Below are positions 37,127-47,307 of a stretch of DNA of 64,000 nucleotides, piece after piece. A model generated the notes under the pieces. The model had not been told where the DNA came from, did not search any database, and worked only from the letters and a program-made list of their open reading frames with translations. The translations under genes were made by a program, and so were the position numbers. The DNA is taken from NCBI RefSeq assembly GCF_000002985.6, contig NC_003280.10:14442501-14506500 (forward strand). Reading direction: 5' to 3'. Position 1 is the first letter of the stretch, and each line of letters starts with the position of its first letter. This DNA is from Caenorhabditis elegans (lineage: Eukaryota > Nematoda > Chromadorea > Rhabditida > Rhabditidae).

Positions 37127-39563
37127 CCTGAAAAATTGGGGAAATTTTGTGAAAAAGCTGTGTTTTGAAAATATTGAATTGAAAATCGAGTAACCAAGTT
37201 TTTTTTCCAAAAAGTAAATGAAAAAGTTGTGTTAGGGCGCGAGGCGGGGTTTAAAAACGATGATAATACCGGGAGGAGAGAGTGAGTGTTCAGGCAAACA
37301 TAATTTCTGATGAGAACTCAATGGGCGGAGTATCGAAAAGGTTTTTTTTTTCAGTTTTTAGGTCTCGTTGACCACTAGAAACAACAAAAAACACATGAAA
37401 ACAAAGATAAAATTAATTTTTTGAGAATTAACATTTGGGAAACCTGTAAAATCGGCAGGGAAATAGCGTTTTTGTGAATAAAACTGGAAAAATGCGCAAA
37501 ATGAATTAGAAAATGTTTACAATTTTCAAACTCCCGCTTGCAAAATGTATCAGTGGAGCGCAGTTTCACCACGGAGACACTGCAGAAAAAAGTTCTCGTG
37601 GAAGTGAAACTCTGATAATTAGTCAGTTTTTCAATCGTTGAACTTTATAAATAATGAAAATAACACAAAACCACACAGGCTCTTTCAAAAAACCCCTATT
37701 TCACGATGAATTGGGCAATTTAGACTCTTAATTGGCAGGCATGCCTCTTATTTGAGTGGTGCGGAAAACGAGCGAAAGAAACTGTCACTACACAAAGAAA
37801 TTAGGAAGGTGGCCGTCGGAAATGGAACTTGAGGAAATTGTAGAAAAAAGGTTCTGCTCGGTTGGCAAAAATAACTGAAAACATTTGAATTTACGACTTT
37901 GCCGCCAGTACCAAACGAAAACCAAATTTTTAAAAGGTTACCATAATAAACCAGACCGGTTTGAAATTAACAATATTTACACTCCCGCCATTAATTTGAT
38001 TATTATTAGGTTTCTCTAGAGAAACCAGTATTCTCAAAAAACTAAAGTTAGTACTGTAGACCGTTGCATTTGTAAAACATTTACGGGCTATAAATACTGC
38101 AAGTTATGCTGAAGTTAAGAAAAGGAATTTTTTTAAATATAAACCGAACTTCTGAAATAAACGGTAGGTATTGTTTATTATAATACAAACTGAGATTATA
38201 ATAATTGATCGTCGCGTGTTTTTGTGTCCTCTTCCCCCCACAATTAACTAGATATACATAAATAAATTTACAACCAACAGTCATTCAGTGGCATATATTC
38301 AAACTGGCTTTTGACATTCATGCTGCCAAAAGGACTGTGCGGAAAATTGCAAAAAAAGATGAAATGCCCCGGGTGGGTGGAAACAATAAAGAGACGAACC
38401 TCTTCTCGTCCCGACAATGAAGATGTAATAGAGAGGAGAAGATGTGCGGGAGAAGACGACCCGGAAACCGGTTCATAGGTGACGGTCTCTGACTTTTTTG
38501 AATGGATAAGCCTTGGTTGCGCAATCGAGTAGTAAGAAGATATATGTGTGTTTAACAAGACGGGGATGGAAAGTCACGCTTTCATATAGCTAAAGTGATT
38601 TATGAAAATTTTCATTTCATCTGTGACAATATAGTTTCAGTGGAACATAATTGCTAGAACGAAGAAAGTATTCTTTTAGGAATCCGTTTGGTAGAAAATG
38701 TTCAACTAATCCTAAAAGGAGCGTATTTGAGCCTGACTCTGTGTTTTAAGTTCCAATCTTTTTCAATCTGGAAATCCAACTTCAAAGAAGAAAACAGAGG
38801 CACTTTCCAGAATATTCATGTTTGCGAAATCGGAGATGTTGCACCTTTATACCTACTCAACGAACTGTACGAACACAAAACTGGAGTTCGAGCAAAAAAT
38901 CTAACTACATACTTTATTAGAAATTTCAATGTCGAGTATGGTTTTACAATTTTCAAAATTGTTATTTTGTGTGATGATATCTCACGTGAAATCACCTACT
39001 CATATATGTTCAGCGTTTTACAGTTTGACCTCTAAACACAGTATGCTTGAACCGCTTAAACAGTGATCAATGAGATCAGTCAAACAGCGTTGTAAAATAT
39101 ATCAAAACTTAATTTTGTTGATAAACCCTTATGAACTGTTTATTTGAACTGACATGTATTTGATTTAAAATATAAAACCGCCTCCTCAAAATGTAGACTC
39201 TTCGGGCAAAGTTATGATCACATCCTGACACGGGGCAAGAGTAAAGGCAACTGAGCAAATAGTTTATTTTTTTGGATAACCAGAAAATAATAGTCTAACT
39301 AGGGAGTGAATAAAAAAAAAGTATTATCCATAATTATAGAAGAAATATTTTCTCGCACGACTTCTGAGAGCGGAACTGGTGTGTTATACATATAGTACTC
39401 TATACTAATAAAGCATGCAGTTCTACAGTGATAACGCTTAACAGACCAGTATGTTACCTATTAGATCTCCATCCGGATATAGAAAAAGACCCCCTGCCTT
39501 ATGCCCTTACGGGGTATCATATTTATATATACCCCATGTTACATGTAATGTCAAAAATTAAAC

Positions 39564-39851
39564 ACTACTCCGCAAATCGCTCCTCCTGGAGCGCGGACGG
39601 GGCGCGACTAGATTACGGGTTCGCGCTCCAGTCACACATTTTTTCGCGCTCCTTCCGCGCCTCGTTGGCGCTCAGATCGCGTCCCATAAAATTTCGTAAG
39701 AATTTTTCAAATTCGGAATGCGCGCGGAGCAAACGCGATTGGAGCGCGGACGTGGCGCGTAAGGAGCGCGAAAAAAAGGGTGACTGGAGCGCGAACCCGT
39801 GATCTAGTTGCGCCCCGTCCGCGCTCCAGGACGAGAGATTTGCCGAGTAGG
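39564..39851. mobile_element. GC-rich foldback element, about 288 bp
   Basis: The left arm begins CTACTCCGCAAATCGCTCC and continues TGGAGCGCGGACGGGGCGCG, ACTAGATTACGGGTTCGCGC and TCCAGTCAC. The right arm is the complement (GTGACTGGAGCGCGAACCCG, TGATCTAGTTGCGCCCCGTC, CGCGCTCCAGGACGAGAGAT, TTGCCGAGTAG). Arms are about 85-100 bp, with a spacer rich in GCGC. No coding capacity. GC content is far above the surroundings. Confidence 0.85.
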
Positions 39852-42114
39852 CAGGGCATCGTAAAGGAAGGGTTGGGTAAACTTCAGACGGAAGGCTTAT
39901 TATGGGTTATTAAAATAGTAAATAGAAAAGAATTTAAAATATTCATAACAATGGAAGTTCTAAACCAACATGACTCATCTTTTCAATTTTTTTTTCCTTT
40001 TTGCCCACAAACAAAAAAATGTACAAACAAACAATGTGTCTACTGCTACTGCTAACGTAAACCAAACGTATTCTTTGGCCGTCCTAACGGATAGTCTTGA
40101 TGGACTTACAAGTGCAATGATTCAGCAGTTTGCACAAATAGGTACAAAAAATTGTCATCATTTGATCGCGATCTTGTAAATTTTGCACTTCACTCCTAGC
40201 TAGGTCGGAATGTTTACCTTCCATTGAACGATCACTTGGATCACAATGTATTTAGTAGTAAGGAACATAGGCAAGATCAGGAGGTTTACTTTTTGGTAAA
40301 CGAACTAGGCATGTTTTTGCAGGTGCAATAATAATTAGTGCCTATGTGTGTTTAACCGATCCTTTCTTCAAAGTACGGACAAAACGTCAGTGCAAGACTA
40401 ATAGATGATTCAGGTGTCCGAAATTAATATATGTGTAAGACTATTTGAGAAAATACAGTAGATTAAAAAGTGTGCTTTTCAGCAGTACGATTGAATAACT
40501 GGCACACTACTAAAAATTATGCTTAGCCCTTTCTGTGTGTCGAAAAATACTTCTGGGTACGTTATCTCAAAAGGTTGATCGTGCCAAGACCGTATCGTGC
40601 TTTTGGGTCGATATGATGAACTGTTAACTATGACGAGAAAACAAAAAATAAGTGCACCTCAAACACCAGAAAGAGTTTACAGCACAATACAGAAGCCCGA
40701 CCTAGCTACTTTAATTACAATTTTGTCTAACTTCGAAGTCGGGCATGTAGTAATTGGAAAAAGGAAACAGAAAGCATAAACGCGGCGGCGACAGGTGACA
40801 AATGAAAGTAGTTTAAGGTGGAACGAACGGAAATTGTTTGAAATCGAAAAATGAAAAGTTCCGAAGAAGAAAGTTTACAAATCGCGTTAAACGACTCAAG
40901 GTTAGTCGAACCAGAATTCGCTGGAAATGTCAGATTCCTGACTCATTTAGTACAAAAATAAAAAAATGTGCTTCTTTTGTCAGGTCAGCGAATGACTCAG
41001 AATTTCTTAGTGACCATGACAAGTAGGGAAAATAATTACAAATACCTATATTGAAACAAAGAATAAGTACACTAGACTTTTCTCGAATATTCGTAGAAAT
41101 ATTCCCACGTCAATCTCACTAGAGCCTGACTTAAAAATAACAAAACCTGACGAAAATCCGATAAAACTCCTTTTTTCGATTTCCGGTTGGGTTAGGGATT
41201 AGACTAGATTCATCAAAACTTTTGATAAATATCAAAAAATCGGTTTTTGAGAATTTGAACTCTGAAAAAAAAGTTGAATTAAAAATAAAGCACGTAGGCA
41301 CAGAGGTACGCCTACCTTGGATTCAATTAGGTTTAGATTCGAAACAAAGAAAAATTGAACCAAATGAAAAAAAACTTCGAAAACCAAAAAGTTTGATCAC
41401 TACTTTTGTGCCACTTGACTTGTGAGCAGAGCTCTCAAGCTGTCTATTTCTCTCTCAAAGTTGATCAATGTCATTTTTCAATTTCTTTTAGTTTAGCTAT
41501 TGCCTATGAGTAAATAAATATTCTTATTTGACTGATGTTTGCAGACTTTGAGGAATGCGAGAATTCGTTGGCAAACTGAACAAATTAACCTTTGATCCAA
41601 TTTCATGTGTAGTTTGATTATTGGTTCAAATCAATTTTTCTAGTTTATTTAAAAGAGTACTTCTAAACTATCTCTAGTTTTCCAATAGTTCATAGAATTA
41701 TTCTCAATTTTTCAAAAGCTTCTCTAAACTTCCGAAACTTTCTGACAATTTATTTGAGTTTCCAGAAGTTTCTGAAAATTTTCAGTAATTATCAAAAGTT
41801 TCCAGAATTTTTCGAAAGTTTCCCAGGTTGCCTATAAGTTTCATTAAAATTCTCCAAGTTTTTCACAAGTTGGTGAAACTTTTCCAGCTAATTCTTGTGT
41901 ATTCCAGGAGTTTCTAGATTTTTTATCATTTCCCAAAAAGTTCCAAAATTGTCGAAAACTTTCCAGATGTTTCTTGTATTTTGCAAAAGAAAAACATTTC
42001 CAGAATCTTCTAGAGCATTTTCCGGAGTTTCTTGAGTTTTTTTTTTGAAATCTACTGCCATAATGCAGATAAAAACTTTTTTAAACTCAAAATTTGAATT
42101 TCTAGTCTATTATT

Positions 42115-42330
42115 ACAGTACTCCTACATTACCCCTATCATGTTCCTACAGTACTACTACAGTACCCGTGCAATTCTATTTCAGTAGTCCTACAGTACCC
42201 CGACAGTGCTCCTACAGTGCTCTCACAGTACTCCTGCAGTACTACAGTACCCCGACCATATCTCACTCAATATCCCTGGAAGAGACAAAACAAATGTTCT
42301 ATGTACAACTACAGTAGTCCTACCGTAGTC
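42115..42330 (+). repeat. CTACAGTACTCCTACAGT-type microsatellite
   Basis: Some 15 loosely repeated units of CTACAGTA with CCCC or CTCC spacers. The T-A-C-A-G-T-A-C core is self-complementary, so either strand can form small hairpins. No coding interpretation. Confidence 0.75.
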
Positions 42331-42597
42331 CAGTAACTGAATAAAGTTAAAAAATTCAACTGGCAGCGGAAAGAAGATTCGCGCAAAAAAGTTCGTATAA
42401 ATAAGGGGAAAGGAATAACAAATTGCCGGTGAGAGTGATTTATGAGATGTCATAAATTCACTTCGCGAAAATTGCCAGAAAGTTATGTGAAAAATGGGCA
42501 ATTCGTTCTTGTTTCAATACCAATTATGAATGATGGAACTTAACAATTATAAAACTTCTGAAATTTGTTTTCAAGTATTAGTCGGACGCTATATGTT

Positions 42598-42900
42598 GGG
42601 GTCTCGAAACGACAAAATTTTTGTTGAATGCAGAATGGTGAGCTCCTTTAAAGGATACTGCAATTTCACTTTTTGAAATTTTCATCGAGTTTTTATACTT
42701 TTTCCCACGAAATGTTAGAATTCAAATGTTTTTCTTGTTTTATTCATGTTTATCATCAAATAAAATTTATTTTTATCAAAAGAACAACGAAAAGTCGATA
42801 AATAGTGAAATTACAGTATTGTTTAAAGGCGCACAACATTTTGCATGTAACAAAAATTTGTCGTGTCGAGACCTGCCGCCGTATATTTACCGCACATACA
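42598..42900. mobile_element. TTTAAAG-type palindromic element
   Basis: Left arm GGGTCTCGAAACGACAAAAT then GCTCCTTTAAAGGATACTGC. Right arm GAAATTACAGTATTGTTTAA then AGGCGCACAAC and TTTGTCGTGTCGAGACC. Same family as 1200-1495 and 53915-54185. Confidence 0.75.
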
Positions 42901-43336
42901 ATGGGATTTCAAAAATGGTCTTTTTCGTTTCAGCTTCAATCAGACCAATCAGGAAATGCTGACAAATTTTTTTGTATGTTGTAGGTAGCAGGGGAAACTA
43001 AAGTACATTTTCTAAAATGAAATTCAAAACCGCGCCCAGAATAGGTTCAACTTTTGAGCCTATAGCTAAAACATATAAAAAATTTTAGTACCCAGGAAAA
43101 ATCATCGTGTGTTGTAGAACTTTGGGCGTGATGATGATTTACTTATCAATAATAATCACATTCGATCAAATACAGACATTTTCCAGTGGAACGAAGAAAA
43201 AAGAACGGGGAAGGTATACAAATAACTTGAATTGGGTCTGAAAATTAGGATAAAATTACTGAAAACAGGAATAAATAATTTTTCGAAAAGGGAAAATTCG
43301 GAGAATAACCGGAAAAAATGAGGCACAATATGAGTC

Positions 43337-46182
43337 TTATTGCTTCTCCGATACTTCCATTGGCTCAGCAGTATCAGCGGCAACTTCAGTCGGTACTGGT
43401 GCTGGTGGAAGTTCAGGGAATTGCTTGATGACACGGGCCTCGTAGAGAAGAACGTAGGCACTGTGCCAATCACCACCTCCAGACGTTTTCAGAATGGCTT
43501 CCTCGTCGACAACAGTGACATGCTCATCGTCAAAAAGACGCCACTTGCCGTCTTCAGATGATCGCATCCAGGCGACGTAGTGACCATCTTGAGAGGATCG
43601 GCCTTTGTGGGTGATGATTCCCTGGAAACATGATTTTAATAACATTTTTTACTTTATATTTTTAGGTATAAATCAGGGGTCAGCGGCAAACGATTTTTAT
43701 CCGGCAAACCGGCAAATTGAGGTTTTGCACCAATTTTTTTGGAAATTTCAGTAATTCAATTCAAATTTGCAGAATTGTACGTATCCTATGAATGTCCCTA
43801 CGTTTATTTTGAAAGTAAGCAAATTCTATGAAAATATCTAGAGAAAACGGTAATTTTTCAAAAAGGCACAGTTTGTTTCCGACCAGGGGTGTGCGGATAA
43901 TAGCCGATTTAGCCGAATTCGCCGATCGGCTATTTCGGCTAATTCAACTAACATATTTTTTTGGAAAACAAAATGTGGTGAATTTGTATGATTTTATCCT
44001 ATTTGAACAGTCGTTTATCCCTGAATTTGCTCAATAACAGTGAAAAAATTAACCCAAAACTTGAATTAACAGAATGGACAAAAAAAACTTAACCAAATGA
44101 ATATTTTCCGAATTATCCGAAAATTAGCCGATTTGAATGACTGAGATTAGCCGAATTAGCCGTTAGCCGAAAATTTTGAAATTAGCCGTTAGCCAATTCT
44201 CACAAAATCGGCATAAGCCGATTTATCCGTTAGCCGAAAAAATCGGTTATCCGCACACCCCTGTTTCCGACTCATAAAAAAATCCGTATAAACATTTCAA
44301 ACAAATCTTTCAGGCATTTCAGGTATATCCGGCGAACGGCAAATCGGCGATTTGCCTATTTGACGAATTTGCCGACAAAAAAAATTGTAGCGGGATTTTT
44401 AACGATTTCTTATTGTATTTTGATGAAAAACTATTTAGAAAAATTAAATACCTATATTTAAAAAAAATACTTAAATTTTATAATAATCAGAATTTTTATC
44501 AATTTTTCATAATTTTTTTCCAGATTTTGTTCAAATTGAAGTGTTTTTTTTAATATTCAAGCTTCACGCTGTCTACCTTGAGATCATAAAATCCAGAGTT
44601 GTTCGATCCTGCATCATCTTCGAAAGCGGTAGGCAGAGCAACTCCATCATCGAAAATCTTATCGCCTTGCTCTTTGTCCAACACCTTCTTCCTCAGCTCT
44701 CGCTCCAGCTTCGCATCCTCCTCCAATTTGATATCAGCTCGTCGAGCAACAAGTTTATCCTTGAGTTCCTGACTGCACAAGTCATAGGTGTCTAATTGCA
44801 TGGGGAATTGGACGGATTTCAGAATTTTCGCGTTGGTCTTGGTGCTTTCCTTGTAGAAGAATCGATTGATATTCACAGTGAGGTATTTTGGAAGACGCGA
44901 GATTTGAGTATTTTTCTGCCATTTCGCATCTCTATTAAGTTCTTCACTATTTCTCGTCATTTCCTCTTCAAATCCAGCTTTAATTCCAGTTTGCAAAAAT
45001 CGAACGTCTTGATTCACATAGCAAGTCAACTGATTGTTCCGCTCCACTTTTTTCTCAGAAACTTCGTCACTTTCCAGACACTTCATCGTGGTCTCTGTCT
45101 GGATTCGGAAAAGTGATTCAATATTCCACCCGGACAATCCATAAATTCTCGTGACGTTGCTCATGATCGATACGAGACATTCGTTGGCATCCTGTTGTTT
45201 GAACTTTTCGAATTGAGGAAAACTGTCGGAGAGAGTCTGAAAAATATTTTATATAGATTTTTCGGGCTATATTATACTCAAAAGTTGTCTCAAAACAGCC
45301 TAATTTGAACTGAAATCTCGAACTTCGCATATTTTACAGTGTCACAGTGATCGCAAATTGATCTTGTTCGTCTTCGTAATTTATCTCACTTCGGTATGAA
45401 ATTTGGCCTTTTTGCTTAAAATTACCCCAAAAGACCGATTTTCATGAAAAAGAGAAAAAAAAACGCCAAATGTTAGCTGAAATCTCAAATTTTGCTAACT
45501 TTTCTGAGTCGTATTCGAGATTTTAGCTCATATAAATGTCAATTTTTCGAATATTCTTCAGAAATCTGGTTTTTTAAGGTGATTTTGAGCTCAAAATATT
45601 GAACCACCTACAAGAATCGCTGCGAACGGCTTGATCGGCTCTCCCTTGCTGCGAAGAGCTCTATCCTTATCGCGAAGACTATTGAAGAGTGTAGCAAGAT
45701 TATGGCACAGACGATCATTATGCTCACGGATTCTCATCTCCTCGGCAGGCTTCAGAACCAGCTCGTTGACTTCTTTGAGCATTTGCACACACGAGTTGAA
45801 ATAACACGTGTTTCCGAGATTAGCGAGCCCACATGGATAGAGCGCTGAAATCTCTTCGGCTTGTTTATCCCGGTTTGCTTGTTTCTTTTCGAGCACAGTG
45901 GGAGGCTTCGGAATTTCACCAACACTGAAAACAATATTGTAATTTTTTAAAAACTTAGCCAATAACTCACGATCCCATCATCATAATCGTCATATTCTCC
46001 TTGATAGTGATTCCTTCCCAGTCATCATCGCCCAGTGTGCGTCCCATAATCACTACCTTCTGCCGTTCAGGTACCACCTGTGTTAAAGCGAAAAGTTGCG
46101 CTTTGAACACCATCGGAGGTGCTGAGGTGTCGACTTCCACAACATATTTCTCCTTTTGCCATTTAACATTGACAATAGGCAT
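43337..46182 (-). CDS. usp-14: Ubiquitin carboxyl-terminal hydrolase 14 (proteasome-associated deubiquitinase)
   Basis: Four exons on the minus strand (45971-46182, 45612-45924, 44577-45236, 43337-43621) join in frame to 489 residues, close to human USP14 (494). Residues 1-71 are a ubiquitin-like domain (MPIVNVKWQKEKYVVEV), which in the family docks on the proteasome base. The C19 peptidase follows: Cys box GLANLGNTCYFNS with Cys111, QQDANECL motif, and His box SSQDGHYVAWMR with His409. The conserved WRLFDDEHV follows. It trims ubiquitin chains from proteasome-bound substrates and recycles ubiquitin. The last about 20 residues are Pro/Ala/Glu-rich. An acceptor (AATTTCAG) lies six bases before the ATG, as for SL trans-splicing. 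The gene is divergent from vnut-1 with 1.1 kb between starts. Intron 3 carries nested transposon remnants. From memory this is C13B4.2. Confidence 0.95.
43676..44390. mobile_element. Older TTGCCG-family hAT-like element in usp-14 intron 3, interrupted by a second element
   Basis: Starts CAGGGGTCAGCGGCAAACG with CGGCAAACCGGCAAATTG, is interrupted at 43884-44263, then resumes with GGCGAACGGCAAATCGGCGA and TTTGCCGAC to about 44390. The right terminus is not clear. Confidence 0.55.
43884..44263. mobile_element. hAT-type MITE (380 bp) with 8-bp target duplication
   Basis: Terminal inverted repeats CAGGGGTGTGCGGATAA and TTATCCGCACACCCCTG are perfect for at least 17 bp. The element is flanked on both sides by TTTCCGAC (43876-43883 and 44264-44271), an 8-bp direct repeat as hAT transposases make. 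The interior has many TTAGCCGAATTAGCCG units and no transposase frame. Confidence 0.88.
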
Positions 46183-47307
46183 TATTTCCTGAAATTATAG
46201 TTTTATAAAGTTCGAAAAAAGATTAAAATGTAGAAGGAACAGCGAAAAATGAACGATTTCATTCGAACGATGACAAAACGTTCGCGGGCGGTCACCAAAT
46301 GCGCCAAGCGGGCACACACTGGCGCGTTTTTGGTGTTTTTTGAAACTAGACGTGGCGAGAATTGGCAAATTTCGTGTAAATTGTGAAAGGAGAATTGTCT
46401 TGAGGCTGTGGAAACGAAAAATTAAAGTTTTTTAGGATATAAAACTCGAAAACTCCACTTCTGCAGAGCACCGCTTCATTTCGAAATGTTTCAAGATTTC
46501 GCAACAAATTTCTAAATAATTTAGACTTTTTTCTTGCAAATTTTTATTTTTAAATGTACCCTGGACTTTTAATTCTTTCCTATAAAGCTTCGGGAATAGG
46601 AAAACGCGAATTTAATCTCAAGATCTCAATCTCAATCTTAAATCCCTTCTCATTACGCGCTGTCCTCTCGACGAATACACAATTTTTAGAATTCCGGAAT
46701 TTGGAATTTGTGCGGAAGCCTTATTTCTATATTTTTGAGAAGAAAACTCTTTGAAAGGCACTATTTAGTCGTACTTAATTTATAAATTATTTAGCGAAAA
46801 AATAAAATAAAACAATGACAAAATTAAAGGCGCGCTCACTTTCCGGTGTGAAGGATCCGACTGGAAGAGACGACACGGTGTACTCCTCTCGGAAAAGTCG
46901 ATTTAACATATTTAATTTTTTACAGAAAATATTTTATTTCCACGCAATTTTTTAATTTTTTGAGTATTTCATGATTTTTAAAAGTGTTTTTGATTATAAT
47001 ATGTCCTCTCCAATAATTTACAAGCATGCTTATCAGTTTTCCCCATTTCCCACGGGTTAGATTCGTCACTTTCAAAAAAAAAAAAAAAAAGAAAAAGAAA
47101 GTGAAAACGTTTGTCCGTCGGCGTTTCCCCATTCATCCCTTATATTATGCACTAGTCGCCACGTTTATGTGTGTTTTTCATTCTTTCTGCGTCTCGTCCT
47201 ATTTCTTCTTTTCTACTCGTTTTTTGAAAATTGTCATTTCACTCTTTTAAAAATTTATTTGTTTAACTTTCGTTTCCCCCCAGTAACGTCTAGACTTTCA
47301 GATCAAA
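46183..47307. promoter_or_regulatory. Divergent promoter region of usp-14 and vnut-1
   Basis: 1.1 kb between the two start codons. Next to usp-14 is a GC-richer patch (46256-46350, with CGTTCGCGGGCGGTCACC). Near 46830-46900 is another (GGCGCGCTCACTTTCCGG). A run of 17 A lies at 47074-47090. The acceptor GACTTTCAG, ending at 47301, is six bases before the vnut-1 ATG and is the likely SL trans-splice site. Confidence 0.55.

Larger units (their letters stand above)
37127..43336. other. 6.2 kb intergenic region upstream of the b561 gene and downstream of usp-14
   Basis: No gene supported. It contains the proximal upstream DNA of the b561 gene (37127-37400), a large GC-rich foldback (39564-39851), degenerate repeats (41650-42050), a TACAGTA-rich microsatellite (42115-42330) and a TTTAAAG palindrome (42598-42900). 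A 115-codon open frame at 38688-39035 has no ATG at its start and was not accepted. Confidence 0.6.

Noticed and set aside
38688..39035. 115-codon open frame on the plus strand with a possible acceptor (CACTTTCCAG) at about 38810
   Set aside because: No ATG near its start, no donor or partner exons, and no recognisable domain; the length is reachable by chance in 6 kb of non-coding DNA.
39428..40055. Arg/Ser-rich open frames over the GC-rich foldback
   Set aside because: They arise from the inverted GCGC repeats being open in several frames on both strands.
42045..42317. 90-codon Ser/Thr/Tyr-rich frame
   Set aside because: It is a translation of the CTACAGTA microsatellite.
42115..42330. 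CRISPR-like repeat array
   Set aside because: Irregular microsatellite in a eukaryotic genome with no unique spacers.
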